The translations under genes and the position numbers were made by a program. 64,000 nt of DNA from Argopecten irradians (taxonomy: Eukaryota > Mollusca > Bivalvia > Pectinida > Pectinidae), in the NCBI RefSeq assembly GCF_041381155.1, contig NC_091134.1:40445338-40509337 (forward strand), written 5' to 3'. The notes under the pieces were generated by a model, which ran no database searches, had not been told where the DNA came from, and saw only the letters and a list, made by a program, of their open reading frames with translations. This document shows, one piece after another, positions 1-15,000 of this stretch (the first letter of the stretch is position 1; each line of letters starts with the position of its first letter).

Positions 1-93
1 TGTGCGTCTGCTTTCGCTCGGCAACACGGCAAAGACAACACCCTACGTCTGATGAAGAGCGAACTTCACAAACTGGAGACAAACATTGATGTG
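1..93 (+). CDS. TIAM: TIAM exon a (coiled coil, partial at window edge)
   Basis: Frame 1 reads [22 protein letters not shown], the coiled-coil part of the TIAM PHCCEx module, with many charged heptad residues. The donor is GTCAGT at 94; choosing it gives NIDV joined to DVKMKKM, matching the family pattern. The true exon may start before base 1. Confidence 0.9.
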
Positions 94-3000
94 GTCAGTA
101 TAATAATGTTGTTTTAAAAAATTGAAGTGTTTCAAGAATCAAGAATAAAATTGAAAAACTTTCAATTCCTTTGTATAAATCATAAATGAATATCATATTG
201 CAACACTTTGATATATGTTTTGACAGGATGTCAAGATGAAGAAAATGGCGGAACTCCAATTAACTGTGGTTAAAGATCCTCGTAGTCGCCAAGCCATCAT
301 CAAACAGATCGGCCAATGGGAGGAGAACCTAGAGAAGCTATTTATAGAACAGTATCGCCTGCGATGTTACATATCATCTCTCCAGGGAACAGAACTCCCC
401 AACCCCAAGGTAAGATTTAATCACTAAAACAGTGTATCATTTTCTTTAGATTCAAGTAATCTGCCTGATATCCATTGACTTCATCCATTTAATGGTTTTG
501 CATCTATGCATGATCACTAGTGTAACCAAGATTATTGAAATGTGCTGACAGAAAGACTTTGTAATGGTATCATATGGACAATGACTTTAATTGATTGTTG
601 TCTGCAGTAGGGAAAAAAACAGTTGTTTATGATTAAAAGTTTGTAACATGATATATGGTTCAATTATAATATCTATCAAAATGTATGATTTGGTCAGAAA
701 TAATATTTCTGAACTCCCAATGGTACAAGAGTAAGAGGGACAAAGTTTTAAATGTGTGTAATCAAGGGAAGTTCTGTAAAAATTGCTATTAAAATTATCA
801 TAAACTGCACAAATATTGGATTTAGACTAAATTTTATCAAAAACCTTTCTGATGATTGCCAATAGGTTTTGTTTAAAAGGTGGCTAGGTCGTACCAAAAG
901 TGACTTACTTTGGAATCCTTCTTTAGAAATCTAGTGTTTTGTCATAATAATGAAGTGCAATATGGACCAGGTGAGTGATACAGACCAACTGGGCCTCTTG
1001 TTTTGCTAATAAATAGTAGTATCTGTGTAAAGGTGTTAAGTCACACACGGTCCTCTTTTAAATTTATTCTCCAAACAGTCGCACACGGTCCTCCTTTAAG
1101 TTTACTCTCCAAAATGCATCTCAAGTTTTGCATTCAACATCAATTAACTTGTCCATTGTTTAAGGTTACGAGCTAACAAAGAAAAATGACTAAATGAAAC
1201 CCTCACAGAAAATACCAATAAACACAAATTCACCTTTAGCATTTGGAATTCTTCTGTCCATTAACAGATTCAGGAAAGAAATCATTTTTTATCAAGTTTT
1301 TATCCAGATTGAGAATTGCTGATAGCTTTCCAGTTCCAGCATTTACTTTGTAGATTGTATTTATTCAGCCAACGTACTGTTTTACTATATAGCACTTACC
1401 CTTTTTAGAAGGTTTGGGTTTTCAATTAGGTTTTATATGTTACATGTACATGCCTTATAGTCACTATTGTATAACCAAATAGTCTTTTTTGGCAGTATTT
1501 TCTGAATTAAGAAAAATACACCAGAACATATATTTACTTGTACATAATAAGATACAATAAATACCAATGTCTATTGCATCAATAATTCTGAGTATACAAT
1601 ATACAAATAAATGCATTATATAACAAATGTCGAAAGAACAGCAAGTTCAAAATCAAAATAGGTACGTACGTACTACTTCTGTCCAAGGCAGATAACTCTG
1701 AATAGTGTTGTTAAAATTGTCAGTAACCCCCTTAAGCTGTAGTGTTATGAATTTCTCTGCATCACTGTATATTTCCAACAAAATAAACCTGCTAGATATT
1801 TATCAAAAATAGCTATAGCTTTCTGTATATTGGGTAAACTTGATTTTGTTATTTTCAAATTCAATAATCATGCATCAGTGATTCTTTACAATACGTGATT
1901 GTTTTGTCAAATTTTACAAGTTCTTTTTTAAACAGATAATTAAGATTATTGTGCCTGCCTCTGTGTGTTAACAATGCAGCCAATCAATTACCTCTAATTG
2001 ATGAAGTGGCAGCATGCGGTGGTTATTGATATTTTTGAAGTGCTGTTGATTTCTTCAATTTTTGTACAAGAGTGCATAAATAAGTAAGACAAATGATTTT
2101 TCATGTAAAGTACAAAAATCAAACGTGTAAGATTGGTTTTTATATCTGGATATGCATTAGTTTGTGACATGTCTTTCTAAGGATGTTAGCAGCCAGAAGG
2201 ATGACATCAGTTTCCATAAGGCAGAACGGTTTTGGCTCTGCTTCATGTCAAGTGAAAACAACAGAACAAATAATGATAGTTGCCAAAACACAAACTCATC
2301 TACTCCAAGTCCTTAATAAAGGTAAATTAGAAAAAAGTAATAGATGGAAAGAGGGAAAATATCAACGCTGAGAGAAAAAAAAAAGTGGAAAACTTGTTGG
2401 AAGATTATAGACAAAAACAGAAAAAAAATTGTTTCACAAGAAATACAGAGATGAAAAGTAACAATGGTCATAGGGTAAAGAGGAAATGTTGTTGGCAAAA
2501 GAACGGAAAAGTTTAGAAAAAAAACCAAAACAATAGTTTTCAAGAGATGAAAACAAGTGAAGAAAAAACTGGTAAACAAAAGATGGCCATATTTGTATTT
2601 GATAGCAAATGAAGCCACTGGAAAAGAAAAGGGAATACAGACATTTGCAAAAATGAATACTTATTAATATTCTATTTTCCTTGGTCATTGTTTGATTATA
2701 CAAGGTTGGCAAAACACCTTATTAACTTCAACAAATAAGGTAATAGTAGCCAGTATTAGCTGGACTGGTGTTCATACCATGGTTACATGGGTGATTGTCA
2801 TTTACATGGATGAAATACTACAGAATTGTGTCCTTGCTGGTCAGTATTGCAGTGCCATATGTCCAAGTGTCCTTGTTGGTCAGTATTGCAGTACCATATG
2901 TCCAAGTGTCCTTGTTGGTCAGTTTTGCAGTACCATATGTCCAAGTGTCCTTGTTGGTCAGTATTGCAGTACCATATGTCCAAGTGTCCTTGTTGGTCAG

Positions 3001-6000
3001 TATTGCAGTACCATATGTCCAAGTGTCCTTGTTGGTCAGTATTGCAGTACCATATGTCCAAGTGTCCTTGTTGGTCAGTATTGCAGTACCATATGTCCAA
3101 GTGTCCTTGTTGGTCAGTATTGCAGTACCATATGACCAAGTGTCCTTGTTGGTCAGTATTGCAGTACCATATGTCCAAGTGTCCTTGTTGGTCAGTATTG
3201 CAGTACCATATGTCCAAGTGTCCTTGTTGGTCAGTATTGCAGTACCATATGTCCAAGTGTCCTTGTTGGTCAGTATTGCAGTACCATATGTCCAAGTGTC
3301 CTTGTTGGTCAGTATTGCAGTACCATATGTCCAAGTGTCGGGGGCCTTGTTGGTCAGTATTGCAGTACCATATGTCCAAGTGTCCTTGTTGGTCAGTATT
3401 GCAGTACCATATGTCCAAGTGTCCTTGTTGGTCAGTATTGCAGTACCATATGTCCAAGTGTCCTTGTTGGTCAGTATTATAGAAGGAAATGTCCAAGCGT
3501 CCATGCTGGACATAATTGCCCTAGTACTTACTCTATAATGCTGACTGGTCAGTACCACTATAATGACAGCAGGTCACCATGTTAGATGGGTGAGATTGGC
3601 GTGGTGACTTTCTAGATTGATGTTATGACTAGGTATCAGGGGAGTAATCAGGCATGGGCTGTATAATAACTGGACCAGCTATAAACCGCCACCCAGTGAT
3701 TCTGTGATGGATCCATAACGGGACAAACAGGGGACAAACCACGGGCTGTCCTTTGTCTTCTCTCCCTTGTCATAGACACCAGGCATGTGACATAGTTGTC
3801 TGCTGGATTAATAACAATAAAAGTAAACTGGGTGAAATGTCCTTTAATATGAATGGACTAAGATGAATGATCCGGGAGACATTGATCAGTGTGTATGAAG
3901 TAGGAGCAGATCAGCCATCGATTCACACTGGCTACGGCTGCTGGCGAACATACAGGCTACCACTACACTGTGCTGACTTAGCCATCGCTGGGATACTACT
4001 TAGTTGCGGAAAATCCTGTTTGGTATGGGACTAGTCTTTAGTTCTCTAGTAGGATTATATGTTTTGTATTTCACTTAAAGGAAACATCCATGTGTCTTTG
4101 GAATACTGAGAGAAGGTGATGCAAAACAACTGGATTATTTGTTTTGTCCATTTTTGTGTCACCTCATCTGAGGTTTTCCTAGTGTTTTGTTTCAATTTTG
4201 TGTACTGCTATTGGAGGGTGTAAATTTGTCATCATAAGACTTTGGATTATTGTTGTGTCACAGAAATGTTATAGTGGTTAAATACACTCGGCTCCTGGAT
4301 TTAAATTATATTCCGAAATTTCATTTACTGTACCAAAGTTGATATTGTTTTCTTATTTCATCTTACTATTTCAGACAGATTATATTCATGACCTTGTTTG
4401 TTTTTGACTGTTTTTGTTTTGATGTTTATTGACATTTAAATTTTTTCAGATTTTTACAGGAGTTGATACCTTACTTCATAGTACAATTCTTTTATGTCAA
4501 GTTAATAATTGTGTTGATAATTAATGAATAGTTATAAATTCATCTGTTAATTAACAGTATGACTTTTGAGATGATACCTAAAGTTTATGTCAATTTAATG
4601 GTTAAAAAATTTACTTCATAAACAACTATCTCGAGTTCACATCTTCAAAAATATTTTTACTTTAAGCGAGCCTTGACAAGTAATTATTATCGTTTAGAAC
4701 ATTGCCTTTGAAATTAACACAAATTTTTTATTATATGTTACATAACTCAAAAATTAAATCTTAATCATACTGTGTAATTGGTAAAACTTGCTGTATTCAT
4801 TTTCCATCTTAATTAAGTGATGATGTCACAATAGTCTAATTGCACTTAGTCATAGTAATATACACACAATCTACATAAGCGCTAGACAACTGAGGAATTA
4901 ATTGATGTAGAAGGATATTTCGATCTGGCTAAAATTTTGTTGCAGAACAAAAATTGACAATTGTGAAACAAGTCCATAATAGCTTTGGTGACAGAATGTT
5001 ACTAAACATCAATGATAATAGAGTATACATCATCCTCATGGTGATTGAATCACTTTAACAGCTAGATCAAGTTATTGACCTCTGTTTTTGCCCATAGACT
5101 GTGGAAAAGCGTATGAGGTATAATATGATCTTTCATGCACATATATATAATTGAATATCAGTTGGACGATGATATTTGGAACGGACACCATAACTAGGTG
5201 CTGTGTTATAGGTAAAGACATCACACCGTACATGCTGGCAGTGAGGTTATAGGCCAGAATTAGGTTAGGTGGTGCCAAGAGGGTTGTGGAATCTCATAGG
5301 AAGGAATTGATATATAAGTCTGTGTCAAACCTGTATTATATTTATATAATTTCTTTTTCATGTCATTATTTAGGTACTTCTGGCCAGTGCCTCGAAGTCC
5401 ACAAAGACGACCCTAGGCAGACTTGGAATATTCACTGTGACGTCATTCCATGCTCTGGTGTGTGCAAGGAAGCCGCTTGTGGTACCCAATATCTATGGCA
5501 AAGGTCACCACAAGGGGGGCATGCTGTCCCCACGGGGGGACGGCACCTTTAAATACAACATAAAGACTAGTCCCACCAAGAGCACCACCAATACAGAGTA
5601 AGTTTGGGAATGTAGACCGGTCTTTATCGACAATAACACATCTATGATTGCTTGTTCATAAAATGGTTTCCATTTCAAGAAATGAAATAAACACTGCATA
5701 CGTACCTCATGGGAGCGATACATGTTTGCTTTAATTGACAAAGATCGCTATACACCGCCTGCATGTGTAGACATCAACTGCCAGCAGCTCAATACTGTAT
5801 CAATTTATATCAATTTCTCGTGTTTAAATAATTGAGGACGTCTGATATCACACAACTGTGTAGTTTCTAGAGGATCCCATTTAGATAACAACTGCTTTCG
5901 TTCTTAACAAAACTATCACTTTTTTTTAAAAAAATCAATGCCTTAAGCTTTGGTGTGAAGAAATTGTGAGATTAATCTTAAATACCTCGCATCTTGAGAA

Positions 6001-9000
6001 GGACACTAACATGCAACCTCCCATGTAAGACATAGATCGTGAGGTGGGAAGGGAGATTTATATAATGATAGAAATTTCTGAGAGGCAGTCATCTTGGATT
6101 TGACAATTCTCGTTTGTTATAGAGTTATATCTTGAAGTACAGTCATACCTGTCTATAAAGACCACCCAATGGACCATGGCCGAGTGACTTGGATATCTAT
6201 ATACCACTACTAGTCACCTATATTTAGGTCTAGTTTTAGCAATTAAGGTTACATAATAGTTGCAGGTCTGTGGTTGTTTGCTAAAGAACTCCAGTTTTCC
6301 ACCTTAACCAAACAAATATATTACATGTTGTATCGTTAGTGTTATGATATAAAACAATATTAAGCCAAATTAAGTTGATGAATCAGCCTTTTCTTGACAA
6401 CTGAACAATATATACGACTGCTATTTTTATTTTTTGTACCGTTTTAGTGGTGTGTACAAGGCGACAGACTTTGACGAGGTTGTAGCGGACCTCTATAAGG
6501 ATGCACCTGATGGAATCTCCGACAAATCCGAGGAAAGTGCTATAATGGAAACTTTGTCTCGCATAGCTTTACCTAATAACCAGGTATGTTAATTACCTAC
6601 TAAACAGGTAGATCTTATTGTACATACAAAATTTATTAACTTTACCTGAACAGGTAAGTCATAATTCGATGGACAATTTATCATGTACACAAAATAACTT
6701 TACTTTTTATCAAGGCAATTGAGTCAATACATATTCATATTTATGACTTACAGTTATATTACTTTTTAATGGAACAAATTACAGTACAATAAGCATTCAA
6801 GTTCCAATGATTTCAAATATTTTCCGTCTCTCACAATCTGCTAGCAATACATCTTTCATTGCTACAAAAGATTGATAGTATAATAGTTACATTAACCACC
6901 ATTAGGACAAGATTTTATTGCCCCATTTTTCCACACCTATGAGATAACATTTTTGTATGGTGGGATGGAGGAGATAGATGACCTTGATGTGGTATTTGTG
7001 ACCTTCAAAGCTTTTTCCCTCTGCATCAGTGATTTTTGAAACAGAATCAAAATGACTTTGAGATGTGATAAGAAAAGAATCTCTGTTCTCGTAGCCTCCT
7101 ATTCATCAGATATTGTATCATTTTGTACCCTCTATATTTAATGTAATGGATGTTTTATCTCCATAGAAAAGTCATTTTGATGAGTCCACATGTCACACAG
7201 TAAACATTTTCTAATGCTATACTGTCATTTGTTAAGTGATGAAATGATTTATAAGTAATACATTACATTATTTAGTCACAGGAATAACCAGACAATGTGA
7301 CTTTGTATATCAGTGTATGTACCTGTGTATGGCTATCTGTGAATGGTCAGGTGTATGTACCTGTGTATGGCTATCTGTGAATGGTCAGGTGTATGTACCT
7401 GTGTATGGCTATCTGTGAATGGTCAGGTGTATGTACCTGTGTATGGTCAGGTGTATGTACCTGTGTATGGTCAGGTGTATGTACCTGTGTATGGTCAGGT
7501 GTATGTACCTGTGTATGGCCAGGTGTATGTACCTGTGTATGGTCAGGTGTATGTACCTGTGTATGGCCAGGAATATGTACCTGTGTATGGCCAGGTATAT
7601 GTACCTGTGTATGGTCAGGTGTATGTACCTGTGTATGGCCAGGTATATGTACCTGTGTATGACAAGGTGTATGTACCTGTGTATGGCAAGGTGTATGTAT
7701 CTGTGAATGGTCAGGTGTATGTACCTGTGTATGGTCAGGTGTATGTACCTGTGTATGGTCAGGTGTATGTACCTGTGTATGGCCAGGGTATGTACCTGTG
7801 TATGACAAGGTGTATGTACCTGTGTGTGGCAAGGTGTATGTATCTGTGTATGGCTAGTTGTATGTACCTGTGTATGGTCAGGTGTATGTACCTGTGTATG
7901 GCCAGGAGTATGTACCTGTGTATGACAAGGTGTATGTACCTGTGTATGGCCATGTGTATGTATCTGTGTATGGCTAGTTGTATGTACCTGTGTATGGCAA
8001 AGTGTATGTATCTGTGTATGGCCAGGTGTATGTACCTGTGTATGGCCAGGTGTATGTACCTGTGTATGGCCAGGTGTATGTAGCTGTGTATGGCCAGGTG
8101 TATGTAGCTGTGTATGGCAAGGTGTATGTACATGTGTATGGCCAGATGTATGTACCTGTGTTTGGCCAGGTGTATGTATCTGTGTATGGCCAGGTGTGTG
8201 TGTACCTGTGTATGGTCAGGTGTATGAACCTGTGTATGGCCAGGTGTGTGTACCTGTGTATGGTCAGGTGTATGTACCTGTTTATGGCCATGTGTATGTA
8301 CCTGTGTATGGTCAGGTGTATGTACCTGTGTATGGTCAGGTTTATGTACCTGTGTATGGCCAGGAGTATGTACCTATGTATGGTCAGGTGTGTGTACCTG
8401 TGTATTGCCATGAGTATGTACATGTGTATGGTCAGGTGTATGTACCTGTGTATGGTCAGAAGTATGTACCTGTGTATGGTCAGGTGTATGTACCTGGCCA
8501 GGTGTATGTACCTGTGTATGGCCAGGTGTATGTACCTGATCATGGTCAGATGTATGTACCTGTGTATGGTCAGGTGTATGTATCTGTGTATGGCCAGGTG
8601 TATATACCTGTGTATGGCCAGGTGTATGTACCTGTGTATAGCCAGGTGTATGTACCTGTGTATGGCCAGGTGTATGTACCTGTGTATGGTCAGGTGTATG
8701 AACCTGTGTATGGTCAGGTGTATGTACCTGTGTATGGCCAGGTGTATGTACCTGTGTATGGCCAGGTGTATGTATCTGTGTATGGCCAGTTGTATGTACC
8801 TGTATGTATAAGGTTAGATATATGTAACTTTGTTAGCTAGTTTCTGTAAGATATTTAACTTTATGACCATCAATACCAATAGAATTATTTGACATGTTCA
8901 CACATTTGTAAGTATATAAGTCAGAAGATAATGATTATTAGTGTGCTGGATCACAGGTAAAACTCATTGATGACCCGGAGGTATGTAGTAATTACCTGTA

Positions 9001-12000
9001 CAGGTAAATAGAGTCGTAGTTTAGGGTTGTTTGTGAGTAATGATAGAACTTGCCAGACACTGTCATTATGGGGCACACTAGTCAGACAAACTGGACAGGC
9101 AAACCTTCATCTGACTCCGACAATTACAGTCATTTCCCAGCAACAAACAGAAATACCTTCACACGGATAACCCCTTAATGGTGTAATTACGGCATTTATT
9201 TCTTTCATTTTCCTTATTTTGCGATAATGATTGATGGCGTTATGCCTGAGTGAGTTTGTGGCCGTTAGTGTATAGTTTCTCAGGGCCCAGGTTTTAAGTG
9301 TCCAGAGCTAGGTGTGTGAGCGTCCGAGGGGCCAGATAGACTGACAGACAGTGATAAACATCATAATCTGCTGAATGTTGTTACCTCACATAGTGTTTTT
9401 GTTAATATTCCTACGTAATTTCTCAGGAAGTTTTACATTGTCACACAGAGGTAAGCTAGTGCTCTCAATATTCTTCTGACATTTAGACAAATTATTCTGT
9501 AAAATTTTTCATGAGTCTGCACATATACATGACCATGAATATCATTTCAATAATTACTGAAAGAGAACATATGAATCATATAAGTTCAGAGATGTCTTGA
9601 TTCTACATACAAAATGACCCGTAACATTGGTGAGATTTAGATTAATTCATTTTTGAACTGACAATTTTATAGTGTTCATGTTTAATGTTTTTTAATTTTC
9701 ACTGAAAATCTTTACAGACAGTTGTTGCACATTTTTGCACTTATCACTCCAATGATATTCTGTCATGTACATAATTGTTTAAAATTTCTGAAAACTGATT
9801 TCTTTCCAATTAGTTTAAATTATATGTTGCTGCAGAGTATTAGCTATATATATAATTATAAAAACATTGTGTTATTTCCTTTCAATGGATTTCATTGGTG
9901 TTTTACAAAGCTGAAATATTATAAGGATTAGAACACACAGACAAGAAGCCTGTGTAAGCCTTCTTCGTAACAATGCCACAAGTCAGATATAGTCCGTCTG
10001 CTTCTAAAATTGCTAACATCTGACACAGATGAAGTATCCAAATGACTCTTGCTTATGTAGAATCTGAAATTGCTGGTCTGAGAACCGGGTTTCCAGCAAA
10101 GACATAGAGTGTGATGTATGGACGCTTAATGCTATAGTTAGAACATTGTTTAATCCTTGCTGTAACATTTGGGACACGATGGGTTAAAAGTTAGGATTCT
10201 TCTCCATCAATCAGATTGGAGATTCTAGGTTTGCTCTAGATTATCCATGGATACTGGAGGTTCCTAGGGATGTTTAGTGTGGTTGGTTCGACCATCCATG
10301 CAATAATGTCCGATACAGAAATGATGGAGTACTATCTAGACTACTATCTACCTCTTTTAATGCTTCGTCTATATTATTTGTTGGCAGGAATCGGATAACC
10401 AGGATCAAGCGGTATTGCTTTAACCTTGAATTGCAAATTAGAATGATATGACATTGAAGTAGAGCTATTTAACCTTGATCTGGAAATAATCTACTGGTTT
10501 TCATGTGCTGCTTCTTGGAAAAAAATCATTTTATTTGTTTACTTTTTTCTTGAAATTCAAAAATTTCATTTCCAAGATTCATCACAGAATATCATAAGTG
10601 TAACACAACCCCTTGTCAAGAGTGACCTAAACAATCCTCCCAATGATCGAAGCACAACAGAGCTGTGCATGTCAAGTGTGGGCTGTGATGACATTTCAGG
10701 AAAATCTCTTCAATCATTTAGAAATTCTTACTTGTGTGATAATGACCCTTACCAAATAACCTGAATTATATATGTGACTGTCCGACTGCCATGTTTGTGG
10801 GGATATGAGTACCAAATGTCCTTGATTTGGTATTAGATGGATGATCTAGCTGTTGTCAAACTGTTGTTAGATTTGGATGTATAACAATCATTCCCCCACC
10901 CTAAGTTCCCCACCAACTTATGATAATGCTAGTAGACTGTTTTGTACACTGTAAGTGCTGGATGTTATTGGTTGTGTTTGTGTTGATGTCCCCGTTTTCT
11001 GGTTGTTTTTGCGATGATGTCCCCATTTTCTGATTGAACCATTAAATTATGGCTGTTTTGTAACCAACAACTCATTCTTTAAATGAACTTGCTCATGTCT
11101 CTTGGCTGTATTTGTGGTTTGACTTCTTAATTTCATATCTGTTGTTTAACAGCATATTAGTGGACTATTTTAAACCCAATAACTTGGTTTAAAACCCCAC
11201 CCACCCACTCCCCCTTCTGGTTAGTGGACTTTTCCATTGACACAGTTATTAGTAAATGAACAATTCCATTACCTCTGTTGTTGGGTGGAGAGCCCCTCCC
11301 CTTTAATTATCCTGATGTTTTACGAGTGGACAATTGAGCAATTTTGCTCTTGTTTGTTGTTTAAGTGGATTTTGAAATCCCAATGTACTTGATTTTGTGG
11401 AAAGATGAACAAACCCTGTCATTTGTGAATGGGTTATTCCATTATATCCATGTTGTTTGTGAATGAACTTTTCTATTACCCCTGTTGTTTGTGAATGAAC
11501 TTTTCCGCTACACTTGTTGTTTGTGAATGTACAGTTCCATTACCCCTGTTGTTTCAATTTGTTTGTGAATGGACTGTTCCATTACATACAATGTAGGTAT
11601 GTTGTTTGTCGTTTGACTGTTCCATATTACCCCTATTGTTAAGTTGAAAGTCTGATTACCCCCAGTTGTCGGTGAGGTTGATGTGGATTTCTAACCTACA
11701 TATTGTAAGGCTTGTCTTCCTCCTGTGTCCTTTACCTAGGATTCTAAGTACACCTTTGTTTTGCCCTCAAGCAAATGTATGGATTTATTAAATTTTTAAA
11801 TATAATTCTGAACAGAATATTCATGTCTGTCAATATGAACATTTAAACCTGATAATACCTGCTTTTGTGCCCAGTGTACTTAAACCAGCATGTTGCCTAG
11901 CTAATACATGTACTCACATCTGGGACGACTTCACAGGTAAAATCTGGGAGACCTGTGCTTGGTCTAAATCCGCTGGGAGTTATAGAGACTTTACTACAGG

Positions 12001-15000
12001 TATTCCATGTTCAAAATTTGGCATAGATGAAAAAATCATTTTAAATTAACTAGTGTATTACAAAGCTTTTAATTCGAAAAATAAGGGGAATCATAAACAG
12101 AATACAATCTGATTTTATTTTAGTATATATAATCTTTTAATTCTAATCTTAATTATTCTCTGTTATTATTCAATGATTTTAATGAAGTGTCATTTTATCT
12201 TGATAGTTAATTAATAAAGCTTAATTAGCTATGAAATCTTTCGTGACACACTGTCCTTTCAGCTTCAAGGTTACGGAGTAACTCTAAATGTGTAACTATA
12301 ATTTGTAATCATGTACCTGTATAAAATCTTAATGTTAATGATGAAAACTTATCGTATTTTTGTGTCCAGTTCTGACACACTTAGAGTGTTCAGTTCCAAT
12401 ATGAGTGTATGTGTATTGCCTGAATATACACCTGTACATGTATGTATCGCTGACATCAGGTAGACATGTTTACTACTGGGTCAATATTAAATAAATCTTC
12501 TAATCATTATACATATATACCTAGTTCACCAAATGTTAGTAAGTGTATAAACATAAAATATATCAACAAGGGTTTACATCTCCACTCACACCACTGGTCA
12601 GTGCATGATTCATGGTCTTGCTGATCATCCCCAACTGGATGTAAAATGGACATAAAAACACTACCTATGAATGACCATTGACGAGTGTTTATTGTTTTCC
12701 AGAACATTTTGGTCGGTGTGGACAAGAAGACGTCAGTACAGCACCTACTAGAATCTGTATGCAGCAAGCGACAACTCAATCCTTCAGATCATTATGTACG
12801 AATAAAAATGCCAAACACACCACAAGGAAATTACTATATACCAGATATGCAAGATAATATTAAGAAATTGGTAAGTTATATCTATAGTAATCAACTTCTT
12901 GTTTATTTCCTTGACCATTGGTCAGTTGTGTTTGGTTTTGTCGACGTGTGTCTGTTCAAGTTGAGATCTATATTGTTACTTGGTTGTAACAGAAGCAGGA
13001 AACTGCATGGTTCTACATACATTGTACCAGCTCTTTGGACCGAGATTCGCCTATAGATGTGTAGTATATTGAAGCTTCTGGTTCGTTCAATACAGCGAGG
13101 TCTCCTGGTATTCTCTTAGTCAAATGGATTATGTGATGATCGGTCAAGATTTGAATTTGTAATTCAGTGTGTGAATCCCCCTAAGTGCGGTGCTAAACCC
13201 TGATTTCCATATCTGAAGAAGAAGTTCTGCGGGTCTGCAGAATTACCCCTGACAGCTATCAGACAATATAGCATTGAATCAATTCGCAGAGGAATGTCTA
13301 TTTCTTTGGGGAGAGCAGAGCATGTGATGAAGGGCCATGCAACCTCCCTGTAAGTTTTGTTGGGTCATGAAGGATCCGTCACTTTCAGCTCCAATTTATA
13401 TAAAATTGTGGTAAGTGTCACACGTACCATACAGACTAAGAGATTAAGTCTACACAAAATGATCAAATTATCTCCGGGCTTTCATTATCTATAGAACAAG
13501 CCCTTAGAGATTTATACACCATAAAAATTTCATTTCAGGTGTTCAAGCATTATTGAAAATAACTCGTGTTTCTTAAAGTAAATTTTTTTTTTTCTTTGAA
13601 TAATCAAACGTGATTTATTGAGGTTGACTAGGAATTTCTACGCAACCTTTACCATTAGTAGAATCTGAGAACAATCTATACCATAATGAAAACTATGAAG
13701 CATTAATACATCTAGTGGTATCATGATAATGATGGTTTCATACAGTGATAACCAGTCATTGTCATTCCAAATAATTCAATACCTAATCTGGCACTCCATT
13801 CCAAGAGGATTACATTCTTTATCGTGTGGAGTTTGCATAGATACAATGCCATTAGTATAGTTGTTCTCTCTAGTATATAACGGGACAGTAGTCGCTCATT
13901 ACGTATTCCACAACAATAGGCATATATATATAGATTAATGGTTCTGTCAAAATCCATTATCAGTCCTTGTATATAGAACCCAAGTTATGTTACCATGGAA
14001 ATCATTGAAGCGTTCATCAGTTATTTATATCAGAAAATTATAATTAATTTTAAAGCCATGGTTTTAGAAGACAATTGTTATTATTGTGATCAGTGAGGTT
14101 TATATTTTTGTTTCCCTTTGTTCTCTGTTTTATTAAAGCAAATTGAAATGCTGATTTAACATGGTTTTGGTTTATAGCTGAAAAGTACAGCAAAGTTCAA
14201 ATTGGACATATGACATGGTTTGTAGGACATATGATATAGTTTGTAGGACATATGACATAATTTGTAGGACATATGATATAGTTTGTAAGACATATGACAT
14301 AGTTTATAGGACATATGACATAATTTGTAGGACATATGATATAGTTTGTAGGACATATGACATGGTTTGTAGGACATATGACATAGTTTGTAGGACATAT
14401 GACATAGTTTGTAGGACATATGACATGGTTTGTAGGACATATGACATAGTTTATAGGACATATGACATAGTTTGTAGACATATGACATAGTTTGTAGGAC
14501 ATATGACATGGTTTGTAGGACATATGACATAGTTTATAGGACATATGATATAGTTTGTAGGACATATGACATAATTTGTAGGACATATGATATAGTTTGT
14601 ATGACATATGACATGGTTTGTAGGACATATGACATGGTTTGTAGGACATATGACATGGTTTGTAGGACATATGACATGGTTTGTAGGACATATGACATGG
14701 TTTGTAGGACATATGACATGGTTTGTAGGACATATGACATAGTTTGTAGGACATATGACATGGTTTGTAGGACATATGACATAGTTTGTAGGACATATGA
14801 CATAGTTTGTAGGACATATGACATAGTTTGTAGGACATATGACATAGTTTGTAGGACATATGACATAGTTTGTAGGACATATGACATGGTTTGTAGGACA
14901 GGGAAGTACATGATAATCAAAATGTAGAGAATTAAGGTATTGATTAGGAGGTACAGCAACAAATGTTTGCAGGTTTTTGAAGTGACATACATCAAGATCA

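Larger units (their letters stand above)
6584..12702 (+). other. Large TIAM intron with 24-bp minisatellite and degenerate 32-bp repeats
   Basis: This intron of about 6.1 kb contains the 24-bp array (7311-8806) and a degenerate repeat at 11220-11660. The rest, including 8810-11200, is AT-rich and shows no exon-like segment with splice sites that I could support. Confidence 0.8.

Noticed and set aside
236..427. Separate small gene starting at ATG 236
   Set aside because: It is an internal TIAM exon (227-409); the frame runs into the intron after 409.
2692..3558. Long reading frames on both strands over the 39-bp array
   Set aside because: They exist only because the period is a multiple of three. 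They are open on both strands at once, lie inside a TIAM intron and lack any domain.
7343..8840. Val/Tyr/Pro-rich repeat protein (VYVPVYGQ) of up to 277 codons
   Set aside because: A 24-bp minisatellite in an intron; several frames and both strands are open. No signal peptide or splice context.
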